Source: Planctomycetota bacterium
GTDB lineage: Bacteria; Planctomycetota; UBA1135; JADKAF01
DNA length: 64,000 bases
Direction of reading: 5' to 3'
Assembly: GCA_016719295.1 (NCBI GenBank)
Contig: JADKAF010000001.1
Location: 6,882,001 to 6,946,000 of the forward strand
The notes under the pieces were generated by a model. That model had not been told where the DNA came from and searched no databases. It saw only the letters and a program-made list of their open reading frames with translations. Shown here one piece after another: positions 9,451-17,627 of the stretch; within the stretch, counting starts at the first letter, position 1, and every line of letters starts with the position of its first letter. The position numbers and the translations under genes are program-made.

Positions 9451-10172
9451 TTCGCGCGTTCGCGGCTTGATTGGGCGGGGTTCGCTCGGGGGCGTTTGGC
9501 GTGCTTGGAGTGCGGGAGCTCGTGGATGTCGAGCAGGCCGTGGCGACGCCAGCCGGTGGTGAGAAGCCAGGTCGAGGCGGGTGCGACGGTGGCCACGTCT
9601 GGTGTCGCGGGGATCGATGCGCGCTCTCTCCAACCATCGAAGGCGGACGCGCTCGAGCACAGATCGATAGAGGAGCGCGGCACGACGCCGTGCTTCTTGC
9701 CGTTCTGGAGCACGTACCGCAGCGCATTCCGCGCTTGCGCCGGCGTCGAGATCACCTCGTCGTGATAGCGGTCGGGGAACACCTGGCCGCTGCGGCCCCA
9801 GAGCTTGTTCAACGCGCGCGCGAGCGGGCTCAGCAGCGCGTTCATGCCACGCGCGACGCACGCGCGATCATCGGCTTCGACGAGGAGGTGTAGGTGATTG
9901 CCCTGCACGGAGTAGTGGATGATCCGCATCCCGTGGCGATCGCTGCTCGCGCTGAGCGCCGCGAGCACGCACTTCAACGCGTCACCTCGGCGCAGCGATG
10001 GCAGCCCCTCCGCAAGCCGCACGGTGATGTGCAGCGGCTCGCCGCGCTTCTTCGCCGCGCGCTGACGATGAGACATCCCTGGCTCGGCGTTCTTCGGCTT
10101 CCGTCCCGCCCCCTTGCGCTTCCCACCATGCGGACGAAAGTCGAGCACGAGCTGTCGATCTTTGCGACGCAT
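9447..10172 (-). CDS. REP-associated tyrosine transposase (RAYT, Y1 family)
   Basis: 241 residues. It carries the HUH metal-binding motif (HLH at residues 93-95, within SVQGNHLHLLVEA) and the helix with the candidate catalytic Tyr (ALRYVLQNGKKHG, Tyr153), preceded by GQVFPDRYHDEV. This is the single-strand-DNA nicking/rejoining fold of IS200/IS605-like TnpA; RAYTs act on REP hairpins. The basic N-terminus (GGKRKGAGRKPKN) is typical of this branch. The gene is flanked by inverted copies of a palindromic repeat, the expected arrangement for a RAYT and its substrates. No TnpB or other accessory gene is nearby. Confidence 0.9.
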   Translation of the reverse strand: MRRKDRQLVLDFRPHGGKRKGAGRKPKNAEPGMSHRQRAAKKRGEPLHITVRLAEGLPSLRRGDALKCVLAALSASSDRHGMRIIHYSVQGNHLHLLVEADDRACVARGMNALLSPLARALNKLWGRSGQVFPDRYHDEVISTPAQARNALRYVLQNGKKHGVVPRSSIDLCSSASAFDGWRERASIPATPDVATVAPASTWLLTTGWRRHGLLDIHELPHSKHAKRPRANPAQSSRERAN

Positions 10173-10317
10173 GCATCATCCTCTGCCCCGTGCAGCTTCT
10201 CACCGGATCTCGTTCCAGCACATAGAACGCAGAGGCGCCGTAGTTGGTTTCGTAGAAAGTCGGAAACTTGATACAGCGAGGTCGTTCGCTGCCCGATCTC
10301 GCCGCGCAGCAGAGCCG

Positions 10318-10530
10318 CGCTCTCGCCCTACCGCCGCGCGGGCGTGGAACCGCATGTCCCTCGAGCCGGTTCTCGCATCGACGTTTCGTTCGCCCTCGTA
10401 AGCAGGAGTTTCAGAGCCCCCGCCTTCGCGGGTTCCGAAACGGATCCCGAAGTCTGTCGACCCAGCGGAGCCGCATCCGTAGGCGGCGCTTGCTTCGCCG
10501 GAGGGCTGGCGGAGCGGCCGTCTCGGAACT
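10318..10530 (-). repeat. Right inverted repeat of the RAYT unit
   Basis: Reverse-complement counterpart of 9290-9450; the match includes the motifs GCGAGAACCGGCTCGA and GACTTCGGGA. A stem-loop sits at 10408-10441. The edge nearest 10500 (GCTTGCTTCGCCGGAGGGC) recurs at about 29039-29057. The stretch 10531-10741 beyond it holds nothing I can identify. Confidence 0.65.
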
Positions 10531-10741
10531 CGGGTTCGAAGGTTCAGGTTCGTACCGGGATCGAGTTTCGTTCTCGTCGCTCGCTGCCTCTCCGGTCACG
10601 GCTTCGTGCGTCAGGCGTTCTCGAGTGCGGAGGCCGTGGAGGCGAGGATCCTCGAGCTCCTGAGCAGAGGGGGAGGCGCTTGGTGGCGAACGCTACATGC
10701 CGCACTCGCCTTCCTTCGAAAGCTGAGTACTGGCAGCGAGT

Positions 10742-10945
10742 TCACTCTCGTGGATCCAGACCGGCGACCCGCGCGCGAATCTCCGCAACCAGATCCTCAT
10801 CTCCCTCGATCGTGAGCCCCATGTAGGTCTCGGCGCGCACGATTAGCCGCCTGCCATCCACGTCGAACGTCGATTCCTCCAGCTCCTGCGAGCCAGCGAC
10901 ACCCCATGAGTGATGGCAGCGCACGGCGCGAAGCTCTCGGAGCAC
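10742..10945 (-). CDS. Small hypothetical protein
   Basis: 67 residues if translation begins at the GTG at 10945. The C-terminal half (TFDVDGRRLIVRAETYMG, then DEDLVAEIRARVAGL) has the alternating pattern of a beta-hairpin followed by a helix, unlike the Arg/Ser-rich noise of non-coding frames here, and suggests a real gene. The frame stays open upstream (SLLAVLRELRAVRCHHSWG), so the start may lie further 5'. It could also be the remnant of a longer gene. I do not recognise the family, and no neighbour suggests a function. Confidence 0.42.
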   Translation of the reverse strand: MLRELRAVRCHHSWGVAGSQELEESTFDVDGRRLIVRAETYMGLTIEGDEDLVAEIRARVAGLDPRE

Positions 10946-11029
10946 CGCGAGCAGGCTTGCAGAGCACCGCGTCGTGTTCGGCGCCGAGATTCACGCTGCG
11001 CTCCGCCATGCACTTGCCTCGCGCGATGG

Positions 11030-11920
11030 CTACGCCGTCGGCGGCGCGAGCTCCGTCGGCGGCTCGGCACTCACCTCGACCCGCTCACCGTGCCTCCACG
11101 GCAGCGCGAACCCGAGTTTCCACGCGTGCAGCAGGAGCCGAGCGTGCTCGGGTCCACCGTACAGCCGATCGCCGAGGATCGGGTGGCCGAGGTGCGCGAG
11201 ATGGACGCGGAGCTGGTGCGTGCGACCGGTCTCGGGCCAGAGCTGCACGAGCGTCGTTTGTTCGTCGCGCGCGAGGACGCGAACGCGCGAGCGCGCGGGT
11301 TGGCCCGCGGGGTCGACCTTGCGGCGCGTGGCATGGCTCTCGTCGCGGCCGATCGGGGCGTCGATCGCGAGCTCGTCCTGCTCGATGTGGCCCGCCACGC
11401 GCGCGAGGTAGGAGCGCTCGATCTGGCCGTCGCGGAGGAGCTGATCGAGCTGCGCGTGGGCGAGGGCGTCGCGCGCGACGAGCAAGGCGCCCGAGGTGGG
11501 GCGGTCGAGGCGATGCACGAGATGCACGCCCGCGTTCTGCTCGGGGCGCGAGAGCTGCGCGCGCAGCACGTCGACGAGCGTCGTTCCGGAACGCGGACCC
11601 TCGGCGTGCGAGGCCATGCCAGCGGGCTTCGCCACGACGAGCGCGCGCGAGTCCTTCCACAGCAAGGGCACGCGCTCCTTCACCTCGCGCGGCGCGGCGG
11701 AGCCGCGCGGCTTCAGCTTCACGGCGACCTCGTCGCCGGCGCGCACCTTGCGGCCGAGGAAGGTCTCCTCCTTGTTCCAGCGGATGCCGCGGATGCGCGT
11801 CAGGCGCTGGATCAAGCGGCCCGAGACGCCCATCTCCTGGCGCAGGAACTGCTCCAGCGTCCAGCCGGCGGCGTGGTCGGGGACGGTGCGTTTCAGCCAA
11901 GTCGCGTTCTTCGGCGGCAC
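11030..11920 (-). CDS. RluA-family pseudouridine synthase (RluD-like)
   Basis: 296 residues. An N-terminal S4 RNA-binding domain (residues ~20-75; TLEQFLRQEMGVSGRLIQRL) precedes the catalytic domain. The signature HRLDRPTSG places the catalytic Asp at residue 139, and RTHQLRVHLAHLGHPILGD is the conserved family motif near the C-terminus. Such enzymes convert specific uridines of 23S rRNA or tRNA to pseudouridine in the cytoplasm. S4 plus catalytic domain matches the RluC/RluD branch; the target position cannot be assigned from sequence. It is monocistronic as far as can be seen. Confidence 0.93.
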   Translation of the reverse strand: MPPKNATWLKRTVPDHAAGWTLEQFLRQEMGVSGRLIQRLTRIRGIRWNKEETFLGRKVRAGDEVAVKLKPRGSAAPREVKERVPLLWKDSRALVVAKPAGMASHAEGPRSGTTLVDVLRAQLSRPEQNAGVHLVHRLDRPTSGALLVARDALAHAQLDQLLRDGQIERSYLARVAGHIEQDELAIDAPIGRDESHATRRKVDPAGQPARSRVRVLARDEQTTLVQLWPETGRTHQLRVHLAHLGHPILGDRLYGGPEHARLLLHAWKLGFALPWRHGERVEVSAEPPTELAPPTA

Positions 11921-12234
11921 GTAAGGGCTCGGTAGAGAGGAGGCGGTTCAGAGGGGAGTGCTCCGGGTGAACCCGGATGCTGCCTCCGCGCTTCGCCGAG
12001 CGTTCCCGGCTTCTGAGGGGAACCCATGTTGAGGCAGCTCGATCCGAGGTGCAATCCGTTGCGCGAGCGGCCTGCGCCTCCGGGGCTGGTCGTGCGCTGC
12101 AACGCGCCCCGCTGCGAGGGGAGCGGGGCGAGATCCGAACGCGCGCGCGGCTCGGAGCGAGCTGACGCTCGGCCACGTCGGGCCGTGCGTCGCTGCGTTC
12201 CGAGCCGCGCGATGAGCTCGTTTCCCGAGGTGGG
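11921..12234. other. Intergenic region, no gene seen
   Basis: 314 bp between two minus-strand genes. It should contain the promoter of the pseudouridine synthase and the 3' end of the FG-GAP-like gene. A weak hairpin (TCCGGGTGAACCCGGA, near 11964-11980) is the only structure noted. Open frames are Arg/Ala-rich without family features. Confidence 0.45.
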
Positions 12235-13758
12235 CTACTTCGTCTTCGTGTTGCGGTGCGGGCAGCGAATGGCGAAGGCCTTGTTGCCAACGCGCCCTGC
12301 TTCTTCGGCGTCGAGCGGGTCGAGCCCGACGCTCGTCGTGGCGGCATCGGGCCCGCGCACGGTGAGCGTGTTGCTGGTGCTGTTGTAGTCGAGGTACCAG
12401 CCGATCTGCTGCGCCTTCAGATTGCGAACGCAGAGGTCGAGGTTGCCAGCCGCATCGAAGTTGCCGATGCCGACGGGCTCGAGCCCCTTCGGGAGGAAGA
12501 GCGGTGCCGCTGCGTCATCGACCACGACGAACTCGTCGAAGCGCGCCGCGCCGCCGCTGAACTCGTTGAAGCTCCAATCGACGAGCCCGCGCGTCTTCGA
12601 ATGGAACCAGAGCAACCGGCCGCCGCTGCAGGAGGCGAGGATCCAGCCCTTCTCCGTCAGTACGAGCGAATCGGGCCCCGGCGTCGCGCTGGAGACCTCG
12701 GCGATCAGGATCTCCGGCGTCGTGAGCTGCGACGCGTCGCTGCGCCAGATGGCGATGGCGCCCGTCTTGGGCTGGGTCCAGACGAAGTCCGCGTCGCCGT
12801 CGCCGTCGAGGTCGCAGCACGCCGCGATCGAGAGGCCCGCGAGCGTCTCTTGTACCGTGGTGAGCGTCTCCGCGACGACGCCGTCCTCGAGGCGCCAGAG
12901 CACGACCTCGTTGGTCTTCGTGTTCCGCAGCACGAGATCGCCGTCTCCATCTGCGTCCAGGTCCGCGCAGCAGACGTATTCGACTTCCTTGCTTGCCGAG
13001 CCAAGGATCTGGAAGCGACCCGGCGTCCCGCGCTCGAGCGTCGAGCCGACCAGCATGCCGATCCAGCCGAGCTTCGCATCGCGCAGGATGTAGTCCTGCT
13101 CCAGGTCGCCGTTGGCGTCGCAGCAGTCGACGACATCGAAGCCCCCGAGCGGACCGAAGGGCGCGCTCACGGCATACGAATCGAAGGCCAGCGAGCCGTC
13201 ATTGGTGAAGTCCCACTGCTGCAGCGAGCCCGTCTTGGTCTGCTCCCAGGTCATGCCCAGGTTGCGGGCGCTCGTGACGAAGACGGTGTAGCTGCCCGCC
13301 GTGCTGCCGGCGGCGACGACCTCGACCACGAGGACGACCGTGGCTCCCGACGGAACATCGATCTCCCAGTTCGTGCCATCCGAGCTGTTGCCGGGATCGC
13401 CGAGGTGATTCGTCCCTCGCGCGTTGGGATCGAAGCTCCCGAGGTAGGCCACCGGGAACACGTTGCTGCCGCCGAACTTCTGGATGCGGAAGCAGCGCGT
13501 GCTGCCCGACGGGTTGGTGAAGCTGTGCGTATCGAAGAAGTGCTGGCCGCCCGTGATCTGATTGCCGCTGAACGCCTTCACGACGCCACAGCGGCTGGGC
13601 TCGCCGATGCGGGTGTGTCGATCGGTCTGGGTCGTATCTCCCGCGGCGAGCGAGCCGGTGAAGATCAGGCTGTCGGCGTGGGCCGGAGTGATCAGCCCAG
13701 TCATCGAAGCGAGGGCGAAGGTGCACAGGAGGCCGAAGGGCTTGCGTGCGATGGACAT
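12235..13758 (-). CDS. Secreted FG-GAP/VCBS-like beta-propeller protein
   Basis: 507 residues with a clear signal peptide (residues 1-28, cleavage after PAHA). The N-terminal ~150 residues resemble a secreted beta-sandwich. From ~200 on there are repeated blocks of the type CCDLDGDGDADFVW and CADLDADGDGDLVLRN, about 60 residues apart, each followed by a W-rich strand. The D-x-D-G-D-x-D cores are the Ca-binding signature of FG-GAP/VCBS propellers. Paired cysteines in CC(D/A)(D/A) positions suggest disulfides, consistent with export. Likely an extracellular surface protein, function unknown. The 38-bp gap to the next minus-strand gene downstream side of the desaturase leaves open whether they share a transcript. 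Confidence 0.82.
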   Translation of the reverse strand: MSIARKPFGLLCTFALASMTGLITPAHADSLIFTGSLAAGDTTQTDRHTRIGEPSRCGVVKAFSGNQITGGQHFFDTHSFTNPSGSTRCFRIQKFGGSNVFPVAYLGSFDPNARGTNHLGDPGNSSDGTNWEIDVPSGATVVLVVEVVAAGSTAGSYTVFVTSARNLGMTWEQTKTGSLQQWDFTNDGSLAFDSYAVSAPFGPLGGFDVVDCCDANGDLEQDYILRDAKLGWIGMLVGSTLERGTPGRFQILGSASKEVEYVCCADLDADGDGDLVLRNTKTNEVVLWRLEDGVVAETLTTVQETLAGLSIAACCDLDGDGDADFVWTQPKTGAIAIWRSDASQLTTPEILIAEVSSATPGPDSLVLTEKGWILASCSGGRLLWFHSKTRGLVDWSFNEFSGGAARFDEFVVVDDAAAPLFLPKGLEPVGIGNFDAAGNLDLCVRNLKAQQIGWYLDYNSTSNTLTVRGPDAATTSVGLDPLDAEEAGRVGNKAFAIRCPHRNTKTK

Positions 13759-13795
13759 GGATTCCTCCAGGGGAGTCGGGAGAGGGACGGAGTCT

Positions 13796-14830
13796 TCAGG
13801 GCGCAGCGCCTTCGAAGCGCCGCTCGCGCAAGACGCGGAGGACGCTCGCGAAGGCGAGGGGATTGCCGAGCAGGGTGGAGTTCAGGAGCAGGGAGCGCGG
13901 CGCTGCCTGCCGCTCGTAGATGGGTGCCAACCGCGCCTGCAGGGCCGGCAGATGCACCCAATGCACGTTGGGGTAGAGGTGGTGCGAGAGATGCGTCGCG
14001 GCGGTGTGGTGGTTCACCGCGTCGTAGAAGCGCTCCGCGCGCGTGCTCGGCTGGAGATAGGTCGCGAGGCGGAAGGGATGGTGCGCGTCGCCGGGGATGT
14101 GATCGGTGAGATTCATCACCAAGCTGCCGAGCGAGCCCATGAGCAGGATCGCTGGGACGTAGAGGGCGAGCGTCTCGAGAGGTGCGAGCCAGACGATCAC
14201 CGCGAAGAAGAGCGCGCTCGTCCAGCGCTGGAGCACGATCTCGCGATGTTGGTCCGGGCGCTTCGAGCGCAGGTTCGCGACGCTCGCGTCCATCGCGCGC
14301 CAGGGCACGAGGGATCGAAGGCCGCCGAGCGCGCCGTGCACCAGGTAGAGCGCGAAGGACTTTCCTCGCTCGCGCGCGCCGAAGATCTTCTCGTCGTTGT
14401 CCGCGCGCGCGTAGGCGCGGTGGTGGTCGTTGTGGATCGCCCGGATCTCGAGCGGGTGATAGAAGACGAGGACGCCGCTCCAGCGCCAGAGGGAATCGAG
14501 CGCGCGCACGCCGAAGAGCGGCCAGTGGTTCGCGTAGTGCGTGATGTTGTCGAACGCGAGCGCGGCGTAGAGCGACCACGGCACGAGGAGCAGCGCCTTC
14601 GCGAGGAGCGGCAGGGGACCATAGATCAGCACCAGCGATACGGCGAGCAGCACGAACCACTCGAGCGCGAGCTGGAGGCCCGCTCTGCGCTCGCGGCGCG
14701 CGGCGGCGGGGCTCGCGCGGAGATCCTGCTCGAAGGCGCGCGCGATCGCTCGCGCTCGGTCCTGGTCCTCGCGGCAGGGGGCGGTCTCGAAGACGTGGAA
14801 TGCGGGCTCGGTCGCGGAGGCGTCGCTCAA
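13796..14830 (-). CDS. Membrane fatty acid desaturase
   Basis: About 344 residues. No ATG lies near the start of the coding-like region; a TTG at 14830 (LSDASATEPAFHVFETA) is the best candidate, so the start is uncertain. The three His boxes of di-iron membrane desaturases are present: HYANHW, HNDHHRAY and HHTAATHLSHHLYPNVHW, with hydrophobic pairs between them (LEWFVLLAVSLVLIYGPLPL and LAPLETLALYVPAILLMG). It would insert a double bond into, or hydroxylate, a lipid acyl chain in the inner membrane using O2 and reducing equivalents. The exact regiospecificity cannot be deduced; beta-carotene hydroxylases share the fold but differ in spacing. Confidence 0.85.
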   Translation of the reverse strand: MSDASATEPAFHVFETAPCREDQDRARAIARAFEQDLRASPAAARRERRAGLQLALEWFVLLAVSLVLIYGPLPLLAKALLLVPWSLYAALAFDNITHYANHWPLFGVRALDSLWRWSGVLVFYHPLEIRAIHNDHHRAYARADNDEKIFGARERGKSFALYLVHGALGGLRSLVPWRAMDASVANLRSKRPDQHREIVLQRWTSALFFAVIVWLAPLETLALYVPAILLMGSLGSLVMNLTDHIPGDAHHPFRLATYLQPSTRAERFYDAVNHHTAATHLSHHLYPNVHWVHLPALQARLAPIYERQAAPRSLLLNSTLLGNPLAFASVLRVLRERRFEGAAP

Positions 14831-14919
14831 GCGGGATCGGGGGTGCGGGAGGCGGTGCGCAGAGCGCGCAGTCTTCGAGAGTACGAGGGTGAATGCAAGG
14901 CGCGATTGGCCTGACCGCC

Positions 14920-15076
14920 TGCGGAAGAGGCCCTTCTCGTTGGCGAACGCGCCTCGGTCGCCCCGCCTTCGTTGCCGGAACCTCGCGGAAGCTTCGCTTT
15001 CGCGCCGCTTCCTGCGCCTCGGCGGGGCGCCCGATGCAGCGTCTCCAGCCTCGACGCGCTCCTTCTGCAGTCTGCC
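14920..15076 (+). repeat. Dispersed repeat B, copy 1
   Basis: About 155 bp similar to copies at 17445-17600 and 45581-45738, all in the same orientation. Shared cores include GGCGAACGCGCCTCG, CCGCCTTCGTTGCCGGAAC and CGCCCGATGC. It occupies the divergent region between the desaturase start and the sulfatase-like gene; the rest of 14831-15156 shows no gene. Confidence 0.65.
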
Positions 15077-15156
15077 GGGCCGCGGCGTGCTCCTCGGCCG
15101 AAGCGCGGCGAGCCGATACACTCGGCAGCCCGTCACGCTCTCCGCCTTGCCCTCCG

Positions 15157-16638
15157 ATGAAAGCGCTCCAGCTCCTGGCCCTCGTCTCGATCGCCTTCGG
15201 CGCGTGCGCTCCCGCGCCGGAGGATTCGCGTCGGGACGCCGTGGACACCGCGGAGGAAGAGCTGCGCGCGACGCCCGGCGCGAGCGTGATCGTGCTGCTC
15301 GTCGACACGCTGCGCGCCGACATCCTCGGCCCCTACGGCGGCGACGGGCGCACCAGCGAGCACTTCGCGGCGCTGGCGCGCGAAGGAGTGCTCTACGAGG
15401 ACTGCGTCTCGGCGGCGCCGTGGACCCTGCCTTCCGTGGCCTCGCTCTTCACCGGAACGCTGCCGCGCACGCACGGCGCCGGGCTCGAGGGCGAGCAGCG
15501 CTTCCTCGGCGGCCCTGGCCAGAGCGAGCCGCTCGCGGTGGCCAAGGAGCTGCCGACGCTGGCGAAGCTGCTGCGCGAGCAGGGCTATGCCACGCTGCTC
15601 CGCGGCACGAATCCCTTCGTGCGTTTCGGCCTCGAGGCCGACTTCGAGCGCGCGGAGCTGCGCTACGCTCCCGCCGGTGCGGTCGTCGACTGGGGCCTGC
15701 AAGCGCTCGCCGAGCTGCCGCGCGAGAAGCCCTATCTCCTCGTGCTGCACTTCCTCGATCTCCACGAGCCGAACCAGATCGGTGTCGACTTCGGCCGCGA
15801 GGACTTCGAGCTCTACTTCCCGAGCGTGCTGCCGCCCGTGGACGAGAGCGAACGCCGCTGGCCCGCTCCCGATCTCGAGCCCTATCGCTGGCAGCATCTC
15901 CTGCAGCAACGCAAGCGCCTCTACCTCGCCTCGCAGCGCTACGTCGATCGCGAGATCGGCCGCTTCCTGAAGAGCTTGGCCGAGCTCCACCCGCAGGAGG
16001 CGCGCTTCGTGGTCTACACCTCCGATCACGGCGAGGACTTCTTCGAGAACTTCGAGGTCGACCTCGCGAGCGGCCACACCGATCCTCGAGCGGGCTATCG
16101 CGCGCCGATCTCCTACGGCCACGGCCACAGCCTGCATCGCGCGCTGACGCATGTACCCCTCGCGATCAGCGGCCCAGGCTTGCCGCGCGGACGCCGCGTG
16201 GCGGACACCGTGGGCTCGATCGACGTGCTGCCGACGCTCTGCCGCTTGCTCGACCTACCGGTGCCGTCCACGGTGCAAGGTCGCTGCTTGCCCTTCGTGG
16301 GACGCGCGACGCCGCGCAGCTATCTCTCGGAGTCCATCGCCTACGGCCGCGAACGAGTGGCGCTCACGACGCCCGACGGCTGGAAGCTCGTGCATCCGCT
16401 CTCCGCCGAGGAGCGCCCGCAGCTCTTCTTCCTGCCCGACGATCCGAGGGAGAAGCTCGATCTCGCCGCACGCGAGCCGGCGCGGCTCACCGCGTTGCGC
16501 GAGGCGTTGGAGCGCGCGCTCGCCGCGGTGCCGCGGGGCGCCGGCACCTCGATCGCGTCCGATTCGGCGACGCAGGACGCGCTCCGCGCGCTGGGCTATG
16601 TCGGCGCGCAGGGCGCGCAGGGCGAGACGAAGCGCTGA
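15157..16638 (+). CDS. Sulfatase-like lipoprotein (alkaline phosphatase superfamily), Thr at nucleophile position
   Basis: 493 residues. The ATG at 15157 starts a lipoprotein signal peptide with lipobox FGAC. The hydrolase domain has the metal-binding LLVDTLRADILGPYG, the nucleophile segment PWTLPSVASLFTG, and VVYTSDHGEDFFEN, followed by GHGHSLHRALTHVPL. Aligned with the sulfatase signature C/S-x-P-x-R, the nucleophile position is a threonine and the Arg is a valine. Formylglycine cannot form there, so classical sulfatase activity is doubtful; Thr nucleophiles are used by phosphodiesterase and phosphoethanolamine-transferase relatives. Substrate unknown; site of action is the outer face of a membrane. 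Confidence 0.83.
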   Translation: MKALQLLALVSIAFGACAPAPEDSRRDAVDTAEEELRATPGASVIVLLVDTLRADILGPYGGDGRTSEHFAALAREGVLYEDCVSAAPWTLPSVASLFTGTLPRTHGAGLEGEQRFLGGPGQSEPLAVAKELPTLAKLLREQGYATLLRGTNPFVRFGLEADFERAELRYAPAGAVVDWGLQALAELPREKPYLLVLHFLDLHEPNQIGVDFGREDFELYFPSVLPPVDESERRWPAPDLEPYRWQHLLQQRKRLYLASQRYVDREIGRFLKSLAELHPQEARFVVYTSDHGEDFFENFEVDLASGHTDPRAGYRAPISYGHGHSLHRALTHVPLAISGPGLPRGRRVADTVGSIDVLPTLCRLLDLPVPSTVQGRCLPFVGRATPRSYLSESIAYGRERVALTTPDGWKLVHPLSAEERPQLFFLPDDPREKLDLAAREPARLTALREALERALAAVPRGAGTSIASDSATQDALRALGYVGAQGAQGETKR

Positions 16639-16657
16639 GGGGTGGGATCCTCGGCGC
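16632..16657 (+). terminator. Hairpin over the sulfatase-like stop codon
   Basis: A 9-bp stem (16632-16640 with 16649-16657) with one T-G pair and an 8-nt loop. The TGA (16636-16638) lies in the left arm. There is no T-tract; the role is inferred from position. The following ~240 bp to 16900 shows no gene. Confidence 0.4.
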
Positions 16658-16899
16658 CGCTCCGGTGGTGTCGGATAGAGAGCTTCGTACGAGCGGGAAC
16701 GCGAGCCAGAGGTGCAGCGGCGTCGCTGGCGACCGACGAGACCTGCGGCGGCCGAGTCGCTGGCGTCGCCTCCGGCATCAGGCCGCGCTTGTCCATCGAT
16801 CGTCCGGTGACTGCCGCGTCTCGAGCTCGACGCGCGAGCGGAAGCCCCGGACGATGCGAAACCAGGTCGCGAGCGCGCCGAGCGGCGCGGCGCGGCGCT

Positions 16900-17295
16900 T
16901 CAGAACGCCGCTGCGCCGGCTTCCGCTACGGCATGGTCCTGATCCCCGGAGCCGCCGCTCACGCCGATCGCGCCGACGACCTTGCCGCCGCGCTTCAGGG
17001 GGATCCCGCCGGCGAAGATCATCACGCGCCCGTCGTTGCTCGCATGGATGCCGAAGAACTGCGAGCCCGACTGGCTGTGCTTCGCCAGGTCCTGCGTCGT
17101 GATGTCGAACGCCCGCGAGGTCCAGGCCTTCTTGATGGAGATGTCCACGCTGCCCATCCACGCCCCGTCCATGCGTACGTGCGCGACGAGGTTTCCACCT
17201 GCATCCGCGACGGCGATGTTCATCGGCTGTCCGATCTCGGCGGCCTTCTTCTCTGCGGCGGCGATGACCTTGCGTGCTTCCTGGAGCGTGACCAT
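16900..17295 (-). CDS. GlcG/HbpS-like (DUF336) protein
   Basis: 131 residues covering the whole domain: an N-terminal helix (VTLQEARKVIAAAEKKAAEIG), the strand MNIAVADAGGNLVAHVRMDGAW, and the glycine-rich IFAGGIPLKRGG...VVGAIGVSGGSGDQDHAVAEAG near the end. Family members bind haem or cobalamin (HbpS, PduO C-terminal domain) or occur in glycolate-utilisation loci as GlcG. No signal peptide is visible, so it should be cytoplasmic. The formaldehyde dehydrogenase gene lies upstream on the same strand but is separated by 330 bp holding repeat B, so co-transcription is uncertain. Molecular function is not established for this branch. Confidence 0.88.
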   Translation of the reverse strand: MVTLQEARKVIAAAEKKAAEIGQPMNIAVADAGGNLVAHVRMDGAWMGSVDISIKKAWTSRAFDITTQDLAKHSQSGSQFFGIHASNDGRVMIFAGGIPLKRGGKVVGAIGVSGGSGDQDHAVAEAGAAAF

Positions 17296-17444
17296 GAGCG
17301 TTCCTCGTAAGGGAGTGGAGTGTTAGCTGAGTGCGCGCCGGTACCCGAGCAGGTCCGGCGGCTGAATCCGTCGTGTGACCGGAGCGCGCAGCGGAGCGCC
17401 GCGTCGAGGACGAGCTCGAGCGCGCGGATCCTCCCGCCGCCTGT

Positions 17445-17600
17445 TGCAGAAGCCCTACGGGCTGAAGGACGCGACTCGCTCGCCCCGCCTTGGTTGCCGG
17501 AACCTCGCGGAGACACCCGCTTCCGCGCTGATTCCTGCGCCTCGGCGGGACGCCCGATGCCTCGTTCCCCGCTTCGGAGCCCTACTTCCGCAGGCTGCTC
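17445..17600 (+). repeat. Dispersed repeat B, copy 2
   Basis: Second copy of the ~155 bp repeat, between the DUF336 gene and the stop of the formaldehyde dehydrogenase. It keeps CTCGCCCCGCCTT, GTTGCCGGAACCTCGCGGA and CCTCGGCGGGACGCCCGATG. A short direct duplication of CTCACGCCACCGA follows just before the dehydrogenase stop. The remaining parts of 17296-17627 hold no gene. Confidence 0.65.
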
Positions 17601-17627
17601 GAGCGTCGGCTCACGCCACCGATCTTC

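Larger units (their letters stand above)
9150..10530. mobile_element. RAYT gene with inverted flanking repeats
   Basis: A unit made of the minus-strand Y1 transposase and a repeat block on each side in opposite orientation. Each block carries a 12-nt-stem palindrome (9322-9355 and 10408-10441). Whether the whole unit moves, or only the REP-like repeats were spread by the enzyme, cannot be told from one copy. The boundaries are approximate. Confidence 0.55.

Noticed and set aside
9447..10172. Complete IS200/IS605 element
   Set aside because: The protein is of the RAYT branch, no TnpB gene is present and the flanks are inverted REP-like repeats rather than IS ends.
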